Positions 1-5,489 of a stretch of 5,539 bases of DNA are shown one piece after another (positions within the stretch are counted from its first letter, which is position 1; every line of letters begins with the position of its first letter). Below the pieces are notes generated by a model that did no database searches, was not told the origin of the DNA, and was given only the letters and a program-made list of their open reading frames with translations. The position numbers were made by a program, and so were the translations under genes. This DNA is from Candidatus Methanomethylophilaceae archaeon (lineage in GTDB: Archaea; Thermoplasmatota; Thermoplasmata; Methanomassiliicoccales; Methanomethylophilaceae). Where the stretch lies: the NCBI GenBank assembly GCA_017616575.1, contig JAFZXW010000115.1, positions 1 to 5,539 of the forward strand. Reading direction: 5' to 3'.

Positions 1-989
1 ATCGGCCCGGCCACCCATTTGACGGCGTTCTGGACCCCGCACTCCTTGGCGACGGCCTCGAAGGTCTCGGCCAGCCCCATGGACGTGGACACCATCTGCT
101 TCGCCGTCCTCTGGTCGACGCCGTAGTCGCGCGAGAGCCTGAGGGCCATGCTCTGCGGGCTCTCCTTTATCTTGATGGAGTCGGCCATCTCTTTGATGTG
201 GAATATCCCCAGGTCGGGCTCGTCTATGTACCCGTAGTCGGCCTCGAACTCCTTCTTCCTGACGGATATCGTCACTCCGCGCTCCTCGTCGAACCTGCGG
301 GTCTCCCTGTCGATCTTCCCGCCGGCCTTCAGGATCTTCGTCTGCCTTATCATCTCGAAGGTCAGGGCCCTCTCCACGTTCTTCAGGCCGGTGACGTTCT
401 TGACCTCGCACCTCTCCTTCCCGACGGATATGTTGCAGTCGCAGCGGATGCTCCTCTCCCCGTCCCCGGGGAGGTCGATCACGTGCCTTATGTCCTCTAT
501 GAGCTGCCCGAGGAACTCCCTCGCCTCCGCGGGGGTGGACAGGTCCGGCTCGGTGACTATCTCGGCCAGGGGTATCCCGGACCTGTTGTAGTCGATCAGG
601 GACGACAGGTCCCCGACCCTCTTGGTCTTCCCGGGGTCCTCCTCCACATGTATGCGGGTGATGCGGATCGGCTTCGTCCCCAGGTAATACACCCCCTCCT
701 CCCCGACCGGGTTGTCGTACTGGGTGATCTGGACGCTTTTGGACATGTCCGGATAGAAGTAGGTCTTCCTGGAGAACCAGGTGACGTCGGCCACCTTGCA
801 GCCGAGCATCTTGGCCAGCATTATCCCGTACTCCAGGACCTTCTTGTTGAGGACGGGCCTGGACCCGGGCATCCCGAGGCATGTGGGGCAGACGTGCGTG
901 TTGGGGGCGGGCGCGTCGGTGGTGGGGCAGGAGCAGAACATCTTCGACTTGGTGGGAAGCTGGACATGTATCTCCAGGCCGATTTTCAT
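1..989 (-). CDS. gatB: Asp/Glu-tRNA(Asn/Gln) amidotransferase subunit B (GatB), 3' end outside window
   Basis: This is the tRNA-binding and kinase-like subunit of the GatCAB amidotransferase. It activates the side chain of Asp (or Glu) on mischarged tRNA with ATP and amidates it with ammonia channelled from GatA. I translated the minus strand from ATG at 989-987; 329 complete codons are present and the frame is open to the edge, so the end of the cradle domain, the helical domain and the YqeY-like tail are missing. The N-terminus has the GatB signature GLEIHVQL (residues 4-11) and four zinc-type cysteines (C19, C21, C34, C37) ending in CPTCLGMPG. Further family blocks are RKTYFYPDM (about 74), HVEEDPGK (114-121), IDYNRSGIPLAEIVTEPDL (about 131-150) and RCDCNISV. 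A strong ribosome site, GGAGGTG (995-1001), lies five bases before the ATG, which overlaps the gatA stop as ATGA. GatE, the archaeal paralogue, normally reads GLEIHQQL, so GatB is the better call. Confidence 0.97.
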   Translation of the reverse strand, partial: MKIGLEIHVQLPTKSKMFCSCPTTDAPAPNTHVCPTCLGMPGSRPVLNKKVLEYGIMLAKMLGCKVADVTWFSRKTYFYPDMSKSVQITQYDNPVGEEGVYYLGTKPIRITRIHVEEDPGKTKRVGDLSSLIDYNRSGIPLAEIVTEPDLSTPAEAREFLGQLIEDIRHVIDLPGDGERSIRCDCNISVGKERCEVKNVTGLKNVERALTFEMIRQTKILKAGGKIDRETRRFDEERGVTISVRKKEFEADYGYIDEPDLGIFHIKEMADSIKIKESPQSMALRLSRDYGVDQRTAKQMVSTSMGLAETFEAVAKECGVQNAVKWVAGP

Positions 990-2314
990 GAGACCACCTC
1001 CGGCCTTCTGGCTTTGAAGGAGCGTTCCCATCTCTCCGCGATGTCGAACAGGACCTCCTCGTTCCAGTGGTCCGCCACGAACTGCATCCCGATCGGCATC
1101 CCGTCCTTGTCGTATCCGCAGGGGACGGACATGTGGGGGGTCCCGGCGAGGTTGGCTGGAACCGTCAGGTAATCGGCCTTGTAGGAGTCCAGGGCGGACA
1201 TCTTCGATATGTCGTCGAACCTGGGGGCGGTGAACGGCATGGTGGGGGCGAGGACGGCGTCGTGGCTTTCCAGGACCCTCTTGTAATCCTTGATTACCAC
1301 CTGCCTAACTTTGAGGGCCTTGGCGTAGTATCTGTCCCTGAACCCGGCCATGCGGGTGTAAGTCCCCAGGAGTATCCTGCGTTTGGCCTCGTCCCCGAAG
1401 TACTGCGAGCGGAAGTAGCTGAAGTAGTCGTCGAACTTGAGGGAGTGGTCGCCCTCCTGCTGCCCGTACCTCATCCCGACGTACCTCGCGAGGTTGGTGG
1501 ACGCCTCGGAAGTGGCCAGGACGTAATAGGCGGGCATGGCGTACTTGAGGGACGGCATTTCCACGTACTCGACGTCCAGGCCCATGCTTTTAAGGGATTC
1601 CAGCGACTCCTTGAACGCGGTTTCGACTTCTTTGGATAGGCCCTCGACGCCTTCCCTCGGGACCGCGACGGACCTCATCTTCTTTCCCGTGTCTTTGAAA
1701 TCCGGCTGCACGCACGAGGTGGGGTCCTTCGGATCCTTGCCGGCGATGACGTGCGTGTACTTCCTAAGGTCCTTGGCGTCGGCGGATATAACGCCGATCT
1801 TGTCCAGGGAGTTCCCGTAGTCGATGAGGCCGTACCTGGACACGCGCCCGTACGTAGGGGCGATTCCGTACACTCCGCAGAACGACGCGGGGCAGCATAT
1901 GGACCCGCCGGTAGACACTCCGAGGGAGACATGGCTATCGAAGACCGCAGCGGCGCACGCGGAGCCTCCCGAGGACCCGCCGCATGCCCTCTCCAGGTCG
2001 TAGGGGTTTCTGGGGATCTCCAGCCCGGAGTTGTAGGAGAACGTCCCGAACCCGAACTCGTCCATGTTGCACTTGCCTATCAGCTTCCCGCCGGCCTCCC
2101 TCATCTTGGATATGGAAGTGGCGTCGAAGGCGGGCCTGTATCCGATCAGTATCTTCGACCCGGCGCAGGTCTCCATGTCCGCGGAGGTCAGGTTGTCCTT
2201 GGCGGAGAACAGGAAGCCGGCGTCGCCTAGGTCCGTGTCTTCGGTCATGGCGTGGAACATGGAGTACTTGGAGTTCGTCTCCTTCAGCCTGGACAGTATG
2301 CCTTCCATGCTCAT
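986..2314 (-). CDS. gatA: Asp/Glu-tRNA(Asn/Gln) amidotransferase subunit A (GatA)
   Basis: This is the glutaminase subunit of GatCAB, an amidase-signature enzyme that releases ammonia from glutamine for GatB. The protein has 442 residues. The Lys/cis-Ser/Ser triad is intact at K39 (SAKDN), S114 (GGSSGGSA) and S138 (TGGSI); the spacings of 75 and 24 residues match the family. PTYGRVSRYGLID (from about 153), AYYVLATSEASTNLARY and VPANLAGTPHMSVPCGY are typical GatA blocks. The frame is open further upstream to 2386, but I chose ATG 2314 because it overlaps the gatC stop as ATGA and the upstream residues look like gatC read in another frame. No clear ribosome site precedes it, so translational coupling to gatC is likely. 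Two oddities: the lysine lies about 40 residues nearer the N-terminus than in bacterial GatA, and the nucleophile block reads GVSTGGSICCPA where the family usually has GSDTGGSIRQPA. Confidence 0.97.
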   Translation of the reverse strand: MSMEGILSRLKETNSKYSMFHAMTEDTDLGDAGFLFSAKDNLTSADMETCAGSKILIGYRPAFDATSISKMREAGGKLIGKCNMDEFGFGTFSYNSGLEIPRNPYDLERACGGSSGGSACAAAVFDSHVSLGVSTGGSICCPASFCGVYGIAPTYGRVSRYGLIDYGNSLDKIGVISADAKDLRKYTHVIAGKDPKDPTSCVQPDFKDTGKKMRSVAVPREGVEGLSKEVETAFKESLESLKSMGLDVEYVEMPSLKYAMPAYYVLATSEASTNLARYVGMRYGQQEGDHSLKFDDYFSYFRSQYFGDEAKRRILLGTYTRMAGFRDRYYAKALKVRQVVIKDYKRVLESHDAVLAPTMPFTAPRFDDISKMSALDSYKADYLTVPANLAGTPHMSVPCGYDKDGMPIGMQFVADHWNEEVLFDIAERWERSFKARRPEVVS

Positions 2315-2583
2315 GACAGCCTGGGCCCCCTGATGTATCTCTCGTAGGTGTCCATGTCCTTGAGGAGGACGTCGGGGTCGATGCACATCCGCGGCTCGTC
2401 ATCCCTGAGGACGTCGGCCACCTCCACGGGGTTCACCCCGGACTCTTCGCATTCCGGCGCCTCGTCGAGGAGCTCGAAGTAAGTCAGGATGTCGTTGAGG
2501 TCGTTGCTGTAGCGTTCCAGCTCGTCCTCGGTGAGTTTGATGTGTGCCGCGCGCGCGACCCTCTCCACGGTTGCTCTGTCCAT
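2311..2583 (-). CDS. gatC: Asp/Glu-tRNA(Asn/Gln) amidotransferase subunit C (GatC)
   Basis: GatC is the small subunit that wraps around the GatA-GatB interface and stabilises the complex. It has 90 residues, close to the usual 95 or so. The N-terminal helix VERVARAAHIKLTEDELERY and the following DILTYFELLDEA block are the classic GatC pattern. The middle NPVEVADVLRDDEPR matches the conserved stretch that runs along GatA. It is the first gene of the gatC-gatA-gatB operon, and its stop overlaps the gatA start by ATGA. Only a weak AGGT lies before the ATG. A TATA-like box 34-41 bases upstream would place the transcript start about ten bases before the ATG, giving a very short leader. Confidence 0.95.
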   Translation of the reverse strand: MDRATVERVARAAHIKLTEDELERYSNDLNDILTYFELLDEAPECEESGVNPVEVADVLRDDEPRMCIDPDVLLKDMDTYERYIRGPRLS

Positions 2584-2616
2584 GCGTCAGACCTGTCCGG
2601 CCTAACGGGTACATTA

Positions 2617-2624
2617 ATTATAAA
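2617..2624 (-). promoter_or_regulatory. TATA box of the gatCAB operon
   Basis: On the minus strand this reads TTTATAAT, an archaeal TATA-type element in an AT island within otherwise GC-rich DNA. Archaeal transcription usually starts about 25 bases downstream of the box centre, here near 2594, about ten bases before the gatC ATG. The call rests on sequence and position only. Confidence 0.6.
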
Positions 2625-2688
2625 CTATGCAGGGGTCGAATGCTCGCCATCGTTCTGGAAAGAGGAATGCGGGCAGGACGACGTATGT

Positions 2689-2749
2689 TGAATTACAATT
2701 CATCAATAATAATGAATTATAAATCAATTATGTAATGAATTATAACTCA
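2689..2749. promoter_or_regulatory. Triple 14-bp dyad array, probable operator of the ATPase gene
   Basis: Three copies of a partly palindromic 14-mer occur in the same orientation: TGAATTACAATTCA (2689-2702), TGAATTATAAATCA (2713-2726) and TGAATTATAACTCA (2736-2749). The consensus is TGAATTAYAANTCA, with only positions 8 and 11 varying. Centre-to-centre spacing is 24 and 23 bases, a little over two helical turns. The last copy ends directly at the TATA box of the downstream ATPase, so it covers the TFB-recognition position and a bound protein should block initiation. The variable positions lie inside the dyad while the TGA/TCA arms are invariant, as expected of a dimeric regulator's site. 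The regulator is unknown; autoregulation by the ATPase's own winged-helix region is possible but unproven. Confidence 0.6.
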
Positions 2750-2758
2750 TTATATATA
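2750..2758 (+). promoter_or_regulatory. TATA box of the ATPase gene
   Basis: TTATATATA is centred 28 bases before the ATG at 2782. A start about 25 bases downstream falls almost exactly at the ATG, and no ribosome binding site is visible in between, so a leaderless mRNA is expected. The box directly abuts the third copy of the dyad array. Confidence 0.65.
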
Positions 2759-2781
2759 CGCTTAGAAGCAATCCAACCCGC

Positions 2782-4272
2782 ATGTTCGTCGGCAGGGATG
2801 CGGAGATGGAGGCTTTGAACAGGATGTACCAGGAGGATAGGTTCCACTTCGTGCCGATTTCCGGGAGGCGCAGGGTGGGCAAGACCACCCTCATCAAGGA
2901 GTTCGTGAAGGACAAGCCCTTCGTGATGTTCAAGGCGGTTCCAGGGAACGAGCCCGTCAACCTTTCGATGTTCAACGAGGCCGTGTCAGGAGATCCCGAA
3001 CCTATCAGACTGGACCGCATACTGTGGAAGGCGGAGGAGAGGTCCGGCGGCGGAAGGCTGGTCGTCGTCATAGACGAGTATCCCAACCTGGTGGACGGAG
3101 CCAAGCATAACAGCGGCCTTCTCAACAATTTCATAGAGGCGGTGAAGGACCGGTCGAGGCTGTTCATAATCGTATGCGGCTCGTCGATGAGCATCATGGA
3201 ATCGGAGGTCCTCGGAAAGAAGAGCCCGTTGTACGGGAGGCGCACGGGGCAGATGATGCTGAGGCCGTTCAGCTTCAAGACGTCGACGGAGATGCTGAAA
3301 GGGTTCAGCCACGAGGAGATGATGACGATATACGGCCTTGTAGGGGGAGTGCCGTACTATCTGGAGCAGTTCGATCCCGGGATGTCGCTGGAGGAAAACA
3401 TAAGGCTGAGATATCTCGACCCTTCCTGCGTGCTGTCGGCGGAGCCTGAACTGATGTTCCTGTCGGAGTTCAGGAAGCCTGCGAGCTATTACTCGGTCAT
3501 ACATGCGATATCCAGAGGGCGCATGACCCCGTCCGAGATAGCCGGGGCGGTCGGAATGTCTCCAAGCGCCGTCTCCCATCTTCTAGACAACCTGGAGATG
3601 CTGGACATGGTGGCGAAAGACGAGCCTTTCGGGGTCAAGAACTCCAGGAGCCCCCGTTACAGGATCAAGGACTACCTGCTTTCATCCTATTTCAGATTCG
3701 TCTACCCGGAATTCTCCGACATGGATTCTGCGGACGTCGGCTCCGCGTATTCCCGCATGGCTTCCCGCATGAGCGAATACCTCGGACACGTCTTCGAGGA
3801 CATTTGCCACGAGTTCGTCAAGGACAAGGGGTTCCGCCGTTGCGGCAGATGGTGGAAAGGGCCGGAGGAGATGGACCTTGTCGCCGTCAGGGATGGAACG
3901 ATCCTTTTCGCTGAATGCAGGTTCAGGAACGAGCTGACCGACGCGGATCTGATCGATTCCTTGATGGACAGGTCCGTCCACATCAAGAGCGACGGCATGG
4001 AACGGAGATACGCCCTGTTCTCCAAATCCGGATACAGCAGGGTCGCCGAGATGCGTGCCGAGAAGGACGGCGTCGTCCTTTACACCCTGGACGACATCTT
4101 TGGCGAACGAGACGCTATTCGGGACCGCATCATGACCAGGCCGTACACCGTCACGGCGTCCTTCTCGAACACGAACTCCTTCCCGTTCGCCTTCGCGAAG
4201 GCTGTCATGTCCACCCCGGCGGCGGATATCGAGGGGACCAGCATCTCCGGGAACCTGCACGGGTTGGGGTAG
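2782..4272 (+). CDS. Archaeal P-loop ATPase with DUF234 C-terminal domain (ATPase_2 family)
   Basis: This 496-residue protein belongs to the archaeal ATPase_2/DUF234 group of STAND-like AAA+ ATPases. These are abundant in archaea, are often laterally transferred, and have no settled function. The N-terminal FVGRDAEMEAL is the usual family opening. Walker A is GRRRVGKT (28-35), Walker B is VVVIDEYPNL with D98-E99, and a sensor-like CGSS lies at 132-135. YGLVGGVPYYL (184-194) is the family's post-ATPase motif. A winged helix-turn-helix region follows at about 248-278 (MTPSEIAGAVGMSPSAVSHL). The DUF234 part has a PD-(D/E)XK-like core, EEMDLVAV then AECRF, with D365 and E378; the usual ExK lysine is Arg380. 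Recognisable family sequence ends near LDDIFG (about 441). The last 55 or so residues are encoded opposite conserved DUF2284 codons and are probably a read-through extension. It is a single-gene unit with its own promoter and operator array. Confidence 0.92.
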   Translation: MFVGRDAEMEALNRMYQEDRFHFVPISGRRRVGKTTLIKEFVKDKPFVMFKAVPGNEPVNLSMFNEAVSGDPEPIRLDRILWKAEERSGGGRLVVVIDEYPNLVDGAKHNSGLLNNFIEAVKDRSRLFIIVCGSSMSIMESEVLGKKSPLYGRRTGQMMLRPFSFKTSTEMLKGFSHEEMMTIYGLVGGVPYYLEQFDPGMSLEENIRLRYLDPSCVLSAEPELMFLSEFRKPASYYSVIHAISRGRMTPSEIAGAVGMSPSAVSHLLDNLEMLDMVAKDEPFGVKNSRSPRYRIKDYLLSSYFRFVYPEFSDMDSADVGSAYSRMASRMSEYLGHVFEDICHEFVKDKGFRRCGRWWKGPEEMDLVAVRDGTILFAECRFRNELTDADLIDSLMDRSVHIKSDGMERRYALFSKSGYSRVAEMRAEKDGVVLYTLDDIFGERDAIRDRIMTRPYTVTASFSNTNSFPFAFAKAVMSTPAADIEGTSISGNLHGLG

Positions 4273-4652
4273 GAGCATTCCCCGCAGTAGCGGCAGGCGC
4301 CGTCGGCGAACCCGAGGCATTCGCAGCCTTCCCTCCTCATGGCGAGGACCAGGTCCCTGACGTGGCCCTGGAGCTCTCCGGCCAGGCCGTCAAGCCTCTC
4401 GGAGTCTCTCAGGTCGACCTCGTACCTTCTCTTCACCACGGCGACCTTGTCGTACTTCGTCGAAAGCTCCTTGAGGTCGGACGAGAACCCGGGCGGGCAG
4501 GACCAGCTGCGGCCGTAGGTCCCGCAGACGTTGTCCTTGCAGAGCTTCCTGCATTTGACCAGGGCCTCCTCGCTGTATTCAGGGAACTCCCACTCGTCCA
4601 GCTCGAACTCCGGCGGCAGGACGGACGCCGCTATCTCCTTCCAATCTCTCAT
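4080..4652 (-). CDS. DUF2284 cysteine-rich, predicted metal-binding protein
   Basis: This 190-residue soluble protein matches the DUF2284 pattern; the family is described only as predicted metal-binding, and its reaction is unknown. Two cysteine groups are visible. The first is C34, C38, C43 and C52 (KCRKLCKDNVC ... WSCPPG). The second is C110, C112, C120, C123, C126 and C132, including ACRYCGECSYPNPCRFPE, which resembles an Fe-S cluster site of ferredoxin type. The later PSISAAGVDM block and the VTVYGLVMM ending are also typical of the family. Family sequence stops at about residue 175, and the last 15 residues (RSRIASRSPKMSSRV) look like an overrun into the antisense of the ATPase. The gene meets the ATPase tail to tail with a 193-base overlap. 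A TATA-like box upstream fits a leaderless mRNA. An electron-transfer or metal-handling role is inference. Confidence 0.88.
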   Translation of the reverse strand: MRDWKEIAASVLPPEFELDEWEFPEYSEEALVKCRKLCKDNVCGTYGRSWSCPPGFSSDLKELSTKYDKVAVVKRRYEVDLRDSERLDGLAGELQGHVRDLVLAMRREGCECLGFADGACRYCGECSYPNPCRFPEMLVPSISAAGVDMTAFAKANGKEFVFEKDAVTVYGLVMMRSRIASRSPKMSSRV

Positions 4653-4674
4653 GCCGTTCTAATCCTGGTTTACG

Positions 4675-4683
4675 CTTTATAAG
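4675..4683 (-). promoter_or_regulatory. TATA box of the DUF2284 gene
   Basis: The minus strand reads CTTATAAAG, centred about 27 bases before the ATG at 4652. This predicts a transcript starting at or next to the start codon. No ribosome site is present between box and ATG. The whole divergent gap to the TPR gene is only 75 bases, so the two promoters sit back to back. Confidence 0.6.
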
Positions 4684-4697
4684 GTTTTGTCGAATTG

Positions 4698-4707
4698 TTT
4701 TTTATTT
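4698..4707 (+). promoter_or_regulatory. TATA-like element of the TPR gene
   Basis: The T-rich stretch TTTTTTATTT is centred about 25 bases before the ATG at 4728, the position expected for a leaderless archaeal transcript. It is a weaker match than the other boxes in the window, but it is the only AT-rich element at a suitable distance. Confidence 0.45.
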
Positions 4708-4727
4708 GACTCCGAGTACACCGTCCC

Positions 4728-5240
4728 ATGGCAGAGGCAACGCCCGAGAAGAAGATCGCCGCCGCGATGAAGGCGATGGATGAAGGGGATTTCAAGAAGG
4801 CTCATACCGCGTTCAAGAAGCTGACGGCCGAGTTCCCGGACAACGCCGAGATCTGGTACTGCAAGGCGGAGACCGGTAATTTCGCATCGGGGATGGCCGG
4901 CGCGAAGATTTCCGTGGAGGAGATAGCCGAGGCTTACAACAAGGCCATAGAGCTGGACCCTTCCCGCGTGGATTACTACCAGTCCTACGGGCAGTTCTGC
5001 ATCTCCATCAACAAGTTCGACGAGGCCGAGAAGGCGTACTGCGAGGCCGCCGAGATCGACGAGTCCATGTCCGCGTCCCTGTACAGCGAGTTCGCCATCG
5101 AGTACTACAACACCGCCATGGCCGCCTACGGGGAGATCATGGACGACCCCAAGGCCCGCGCCCCGTTCGGCAAGAAGGCCCTCAGCTACATGCTGAAGGC
5201 GCTGGACATGTCGGTGGAAGAGGCGAAGTCGCTACTTTGA
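4728..5240 (+). CDS. Small tetratricopeptide-repeat (TPR) protein
   Basis: This is a 170-residue soluble, acidic, all-helical protein with no signal peptide or membrane segment. Several TPR units are recognisable: about 7-40 (AMKAMDEGDFKKAHTAFKKL ... FPDNAEIWY), about 62-80 (AYNKAIELDPSR, the end of a second unit) and about 83-116 (YYQSYGQFCISINKFDEAEKAY ... AAEIDES). Two further helices at about 118-170 may form a capping or degenerate repeat. TPR proteins are scaffolds for protein partners; nothing here identifies the partner. Codons are strongly biased to GCC, AAG, GAG and ATC, more than in the ATPase, which suggests good expression. The gene stands alone, with its own promoter and a likely terminator downstream. 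The ATG at 4728 fits the promoter position, and I see no better start. Confidence 0.87.
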   Translation: MAEATPEKKIAAAMKAMDEGDFKKAHTAFKKLTAEFPDNAEIWYCKAETGNFASGMAGAKISVEEIAEAYNKAIELDPSRVDYYQSYGQFCISINKFDEAEKAYCEAAEIDESMSASLYSEFAIEYYNTAMAAYGEIMDDPKARAPFGKKALSYMLKALDMSVEEAKSLL

Positions 5241-5270
5241 GGGCGTCCCGCCCCTTGCCGCCGTGCGCGG

Positions 5271-5307
5271 ACACGCAAACTTAGCCGCAATAGCGTGTTT
5301 TGTCTTT
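5271..5307 (+). terminator. Probable terminator of the TPR gene
   Basis: An inverted repeat, ACACGC (5271-5276) and GCGTGT (5293-5298), encloses a 16-base loop and runs straight into a T-rich stretch, TTTTGTCTTT (5298-5307). A second small GC hairpin, GGGCG-TCC-CGCCC (5241-5253), begins right after the TPR stop codon. Archaeal termination depends mainly on the T tract, so the T-rich stretch is the stronger evidence. Confidence 0.5.
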
Positions 5308-5311
5308 GCTT

Positions 5312-5317
5312 AGGTGA
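5312..5317 (+). promoter_or_regulatory. Ribosome binding site of the 20-codon micro-ORF
   Basis: AGGTGA matches the archaeal anti-Shine-Dalgarno perfectly. AGGTG lies five bases before the ATG at 5322, the same spacing as the strong site in front of gatB. Confidence 0.4.
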
Positions 5318-5321
5318 CCGT

Positions 5322-5384
5322 ATGGAACGAAGGCACTATGTCGTGACCGGGCTACGTGATCGGGGGACGCTAGAGTGCCGCTAA
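5322..5384 (+). CDS. Candidate micro-protein, 20 residues, function unknown
   Basis: ATG at 5322 opens a frame of 20 codons ending in TAA (5382-5384), coding for MERRHYVVTGLRDRGTLECR. I do not recognise it. The case for translation is the well-spaced AGGTGA directly upstream, a site used in this window for gatB. Against it are the short length, the absence of a TATA box at a suitable distance, and the direct and inverted repeats in the same DNA (GTGAYCG three times; GGCACT/AGTGCC), which could mean that the stretch acts as structured RNA instead. It could also be a leader peptide, or the remains of a larger gene. Confidence 0.3.
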   Translation: MERRHYVVTGLRDRGTLECR

Positions 5385-5394
5385 TTATGGGTGA

Positions 5395-5402
5395 TATAAA
5401 AA
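5395..5402 (+). promoter_or_regulatory. Possible TATA box before the right-end hairpin
   Basis: TATAAAAA stands out as AT-rich in GC-rich surroundings. A start about 25 bases downstream would be near 5422-5425, just before the long hairpin at 5433-5489. This is the arrangement expected for a small RNA gene, but only position and composition support it. Confidence 0.35.
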
Positions 5403-5432
5403 ACACCGCCCCATCAAAAGCGAAGGGGCCGA

Positions 5433-5489
5433 CTGCGTCGTCCCATTGAAAGCCGCCCTTCGGGCGGATTGAAAATGGGACAGACACGG
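5433..5489 (+). ncRNA. Long hairpin, candidate structured RNA of unknown class
   Basis: A perfect 8-bp stem pairs 5440-5447 (GTCCCATT) with 5474-5481 (AATGGGAC). It encloses an internal loop (GAAAG against ATTGAA) and a perfect 6-bp GC stem, CCGCCC (5453-5458) with GGGCGG (5462-5467), closed by TTC. The outer stem can be continued by 5433-5439 with 5483-5489, allowing one bulged A, one mismatch and one G-U pair. ATTGAAA occurs on both sides of the inner stem (5445-5451 and 5468-5474). No T tract follows, so a simple terminator is unlikely. I see no match to tRNA, 5S, SRP or RNase P RNA. A repeat-element hairpin of REP or MITE type is the main alternative. Confidence 0.4.

Noticed and set aside
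198..1172. Long plus-strand open frame opposite gatB/gatA
   Set aside because: It is antisense to well-conserved GatB and GatA codons, rich in Gly/Pro/Leu, and has no family resemblance; a typical shadow in GC-rich DNA.
2315..2386. Upstream extension of gatA to 2386
   Set aside because: The added 24 residues overlap gatC in another frame and do not look like GatA; the ATGA overlap at 2314 is the better start.
2614..2627. Fourth operator-like site at the gatC TATA box, matching 11 of 14 positions
   Set aside because: The matches are mainly the AT core shared with any TATA box; the invariant TGA and TCA arms are not kept.
2724..3278. Minus-strand open frame opposite the start of the ATPase
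   Set aside because: It is antisense to the Walker A and B region and has no recognisable domain; a shadow.
3682..4320. Minus-strand open frame opposite the ATPase tail
   Set aside because: It overlaps DUF2284 in a different frame on the same strand and has no family features.
5440..5481. CRISPR repeat, because of ATTGAAA beside a palindrome
   Set aside because: ATTGAAA occurs only twice, within one hairpin, with no repeat-spacer periodicity and no cas gene in the window.
5281..5487. 68-codon minus-strand frame
   Set aside because: It starts at GTG, runs through the long hairpin and terminator-like element, has no ribosome site, and is not recognisable.
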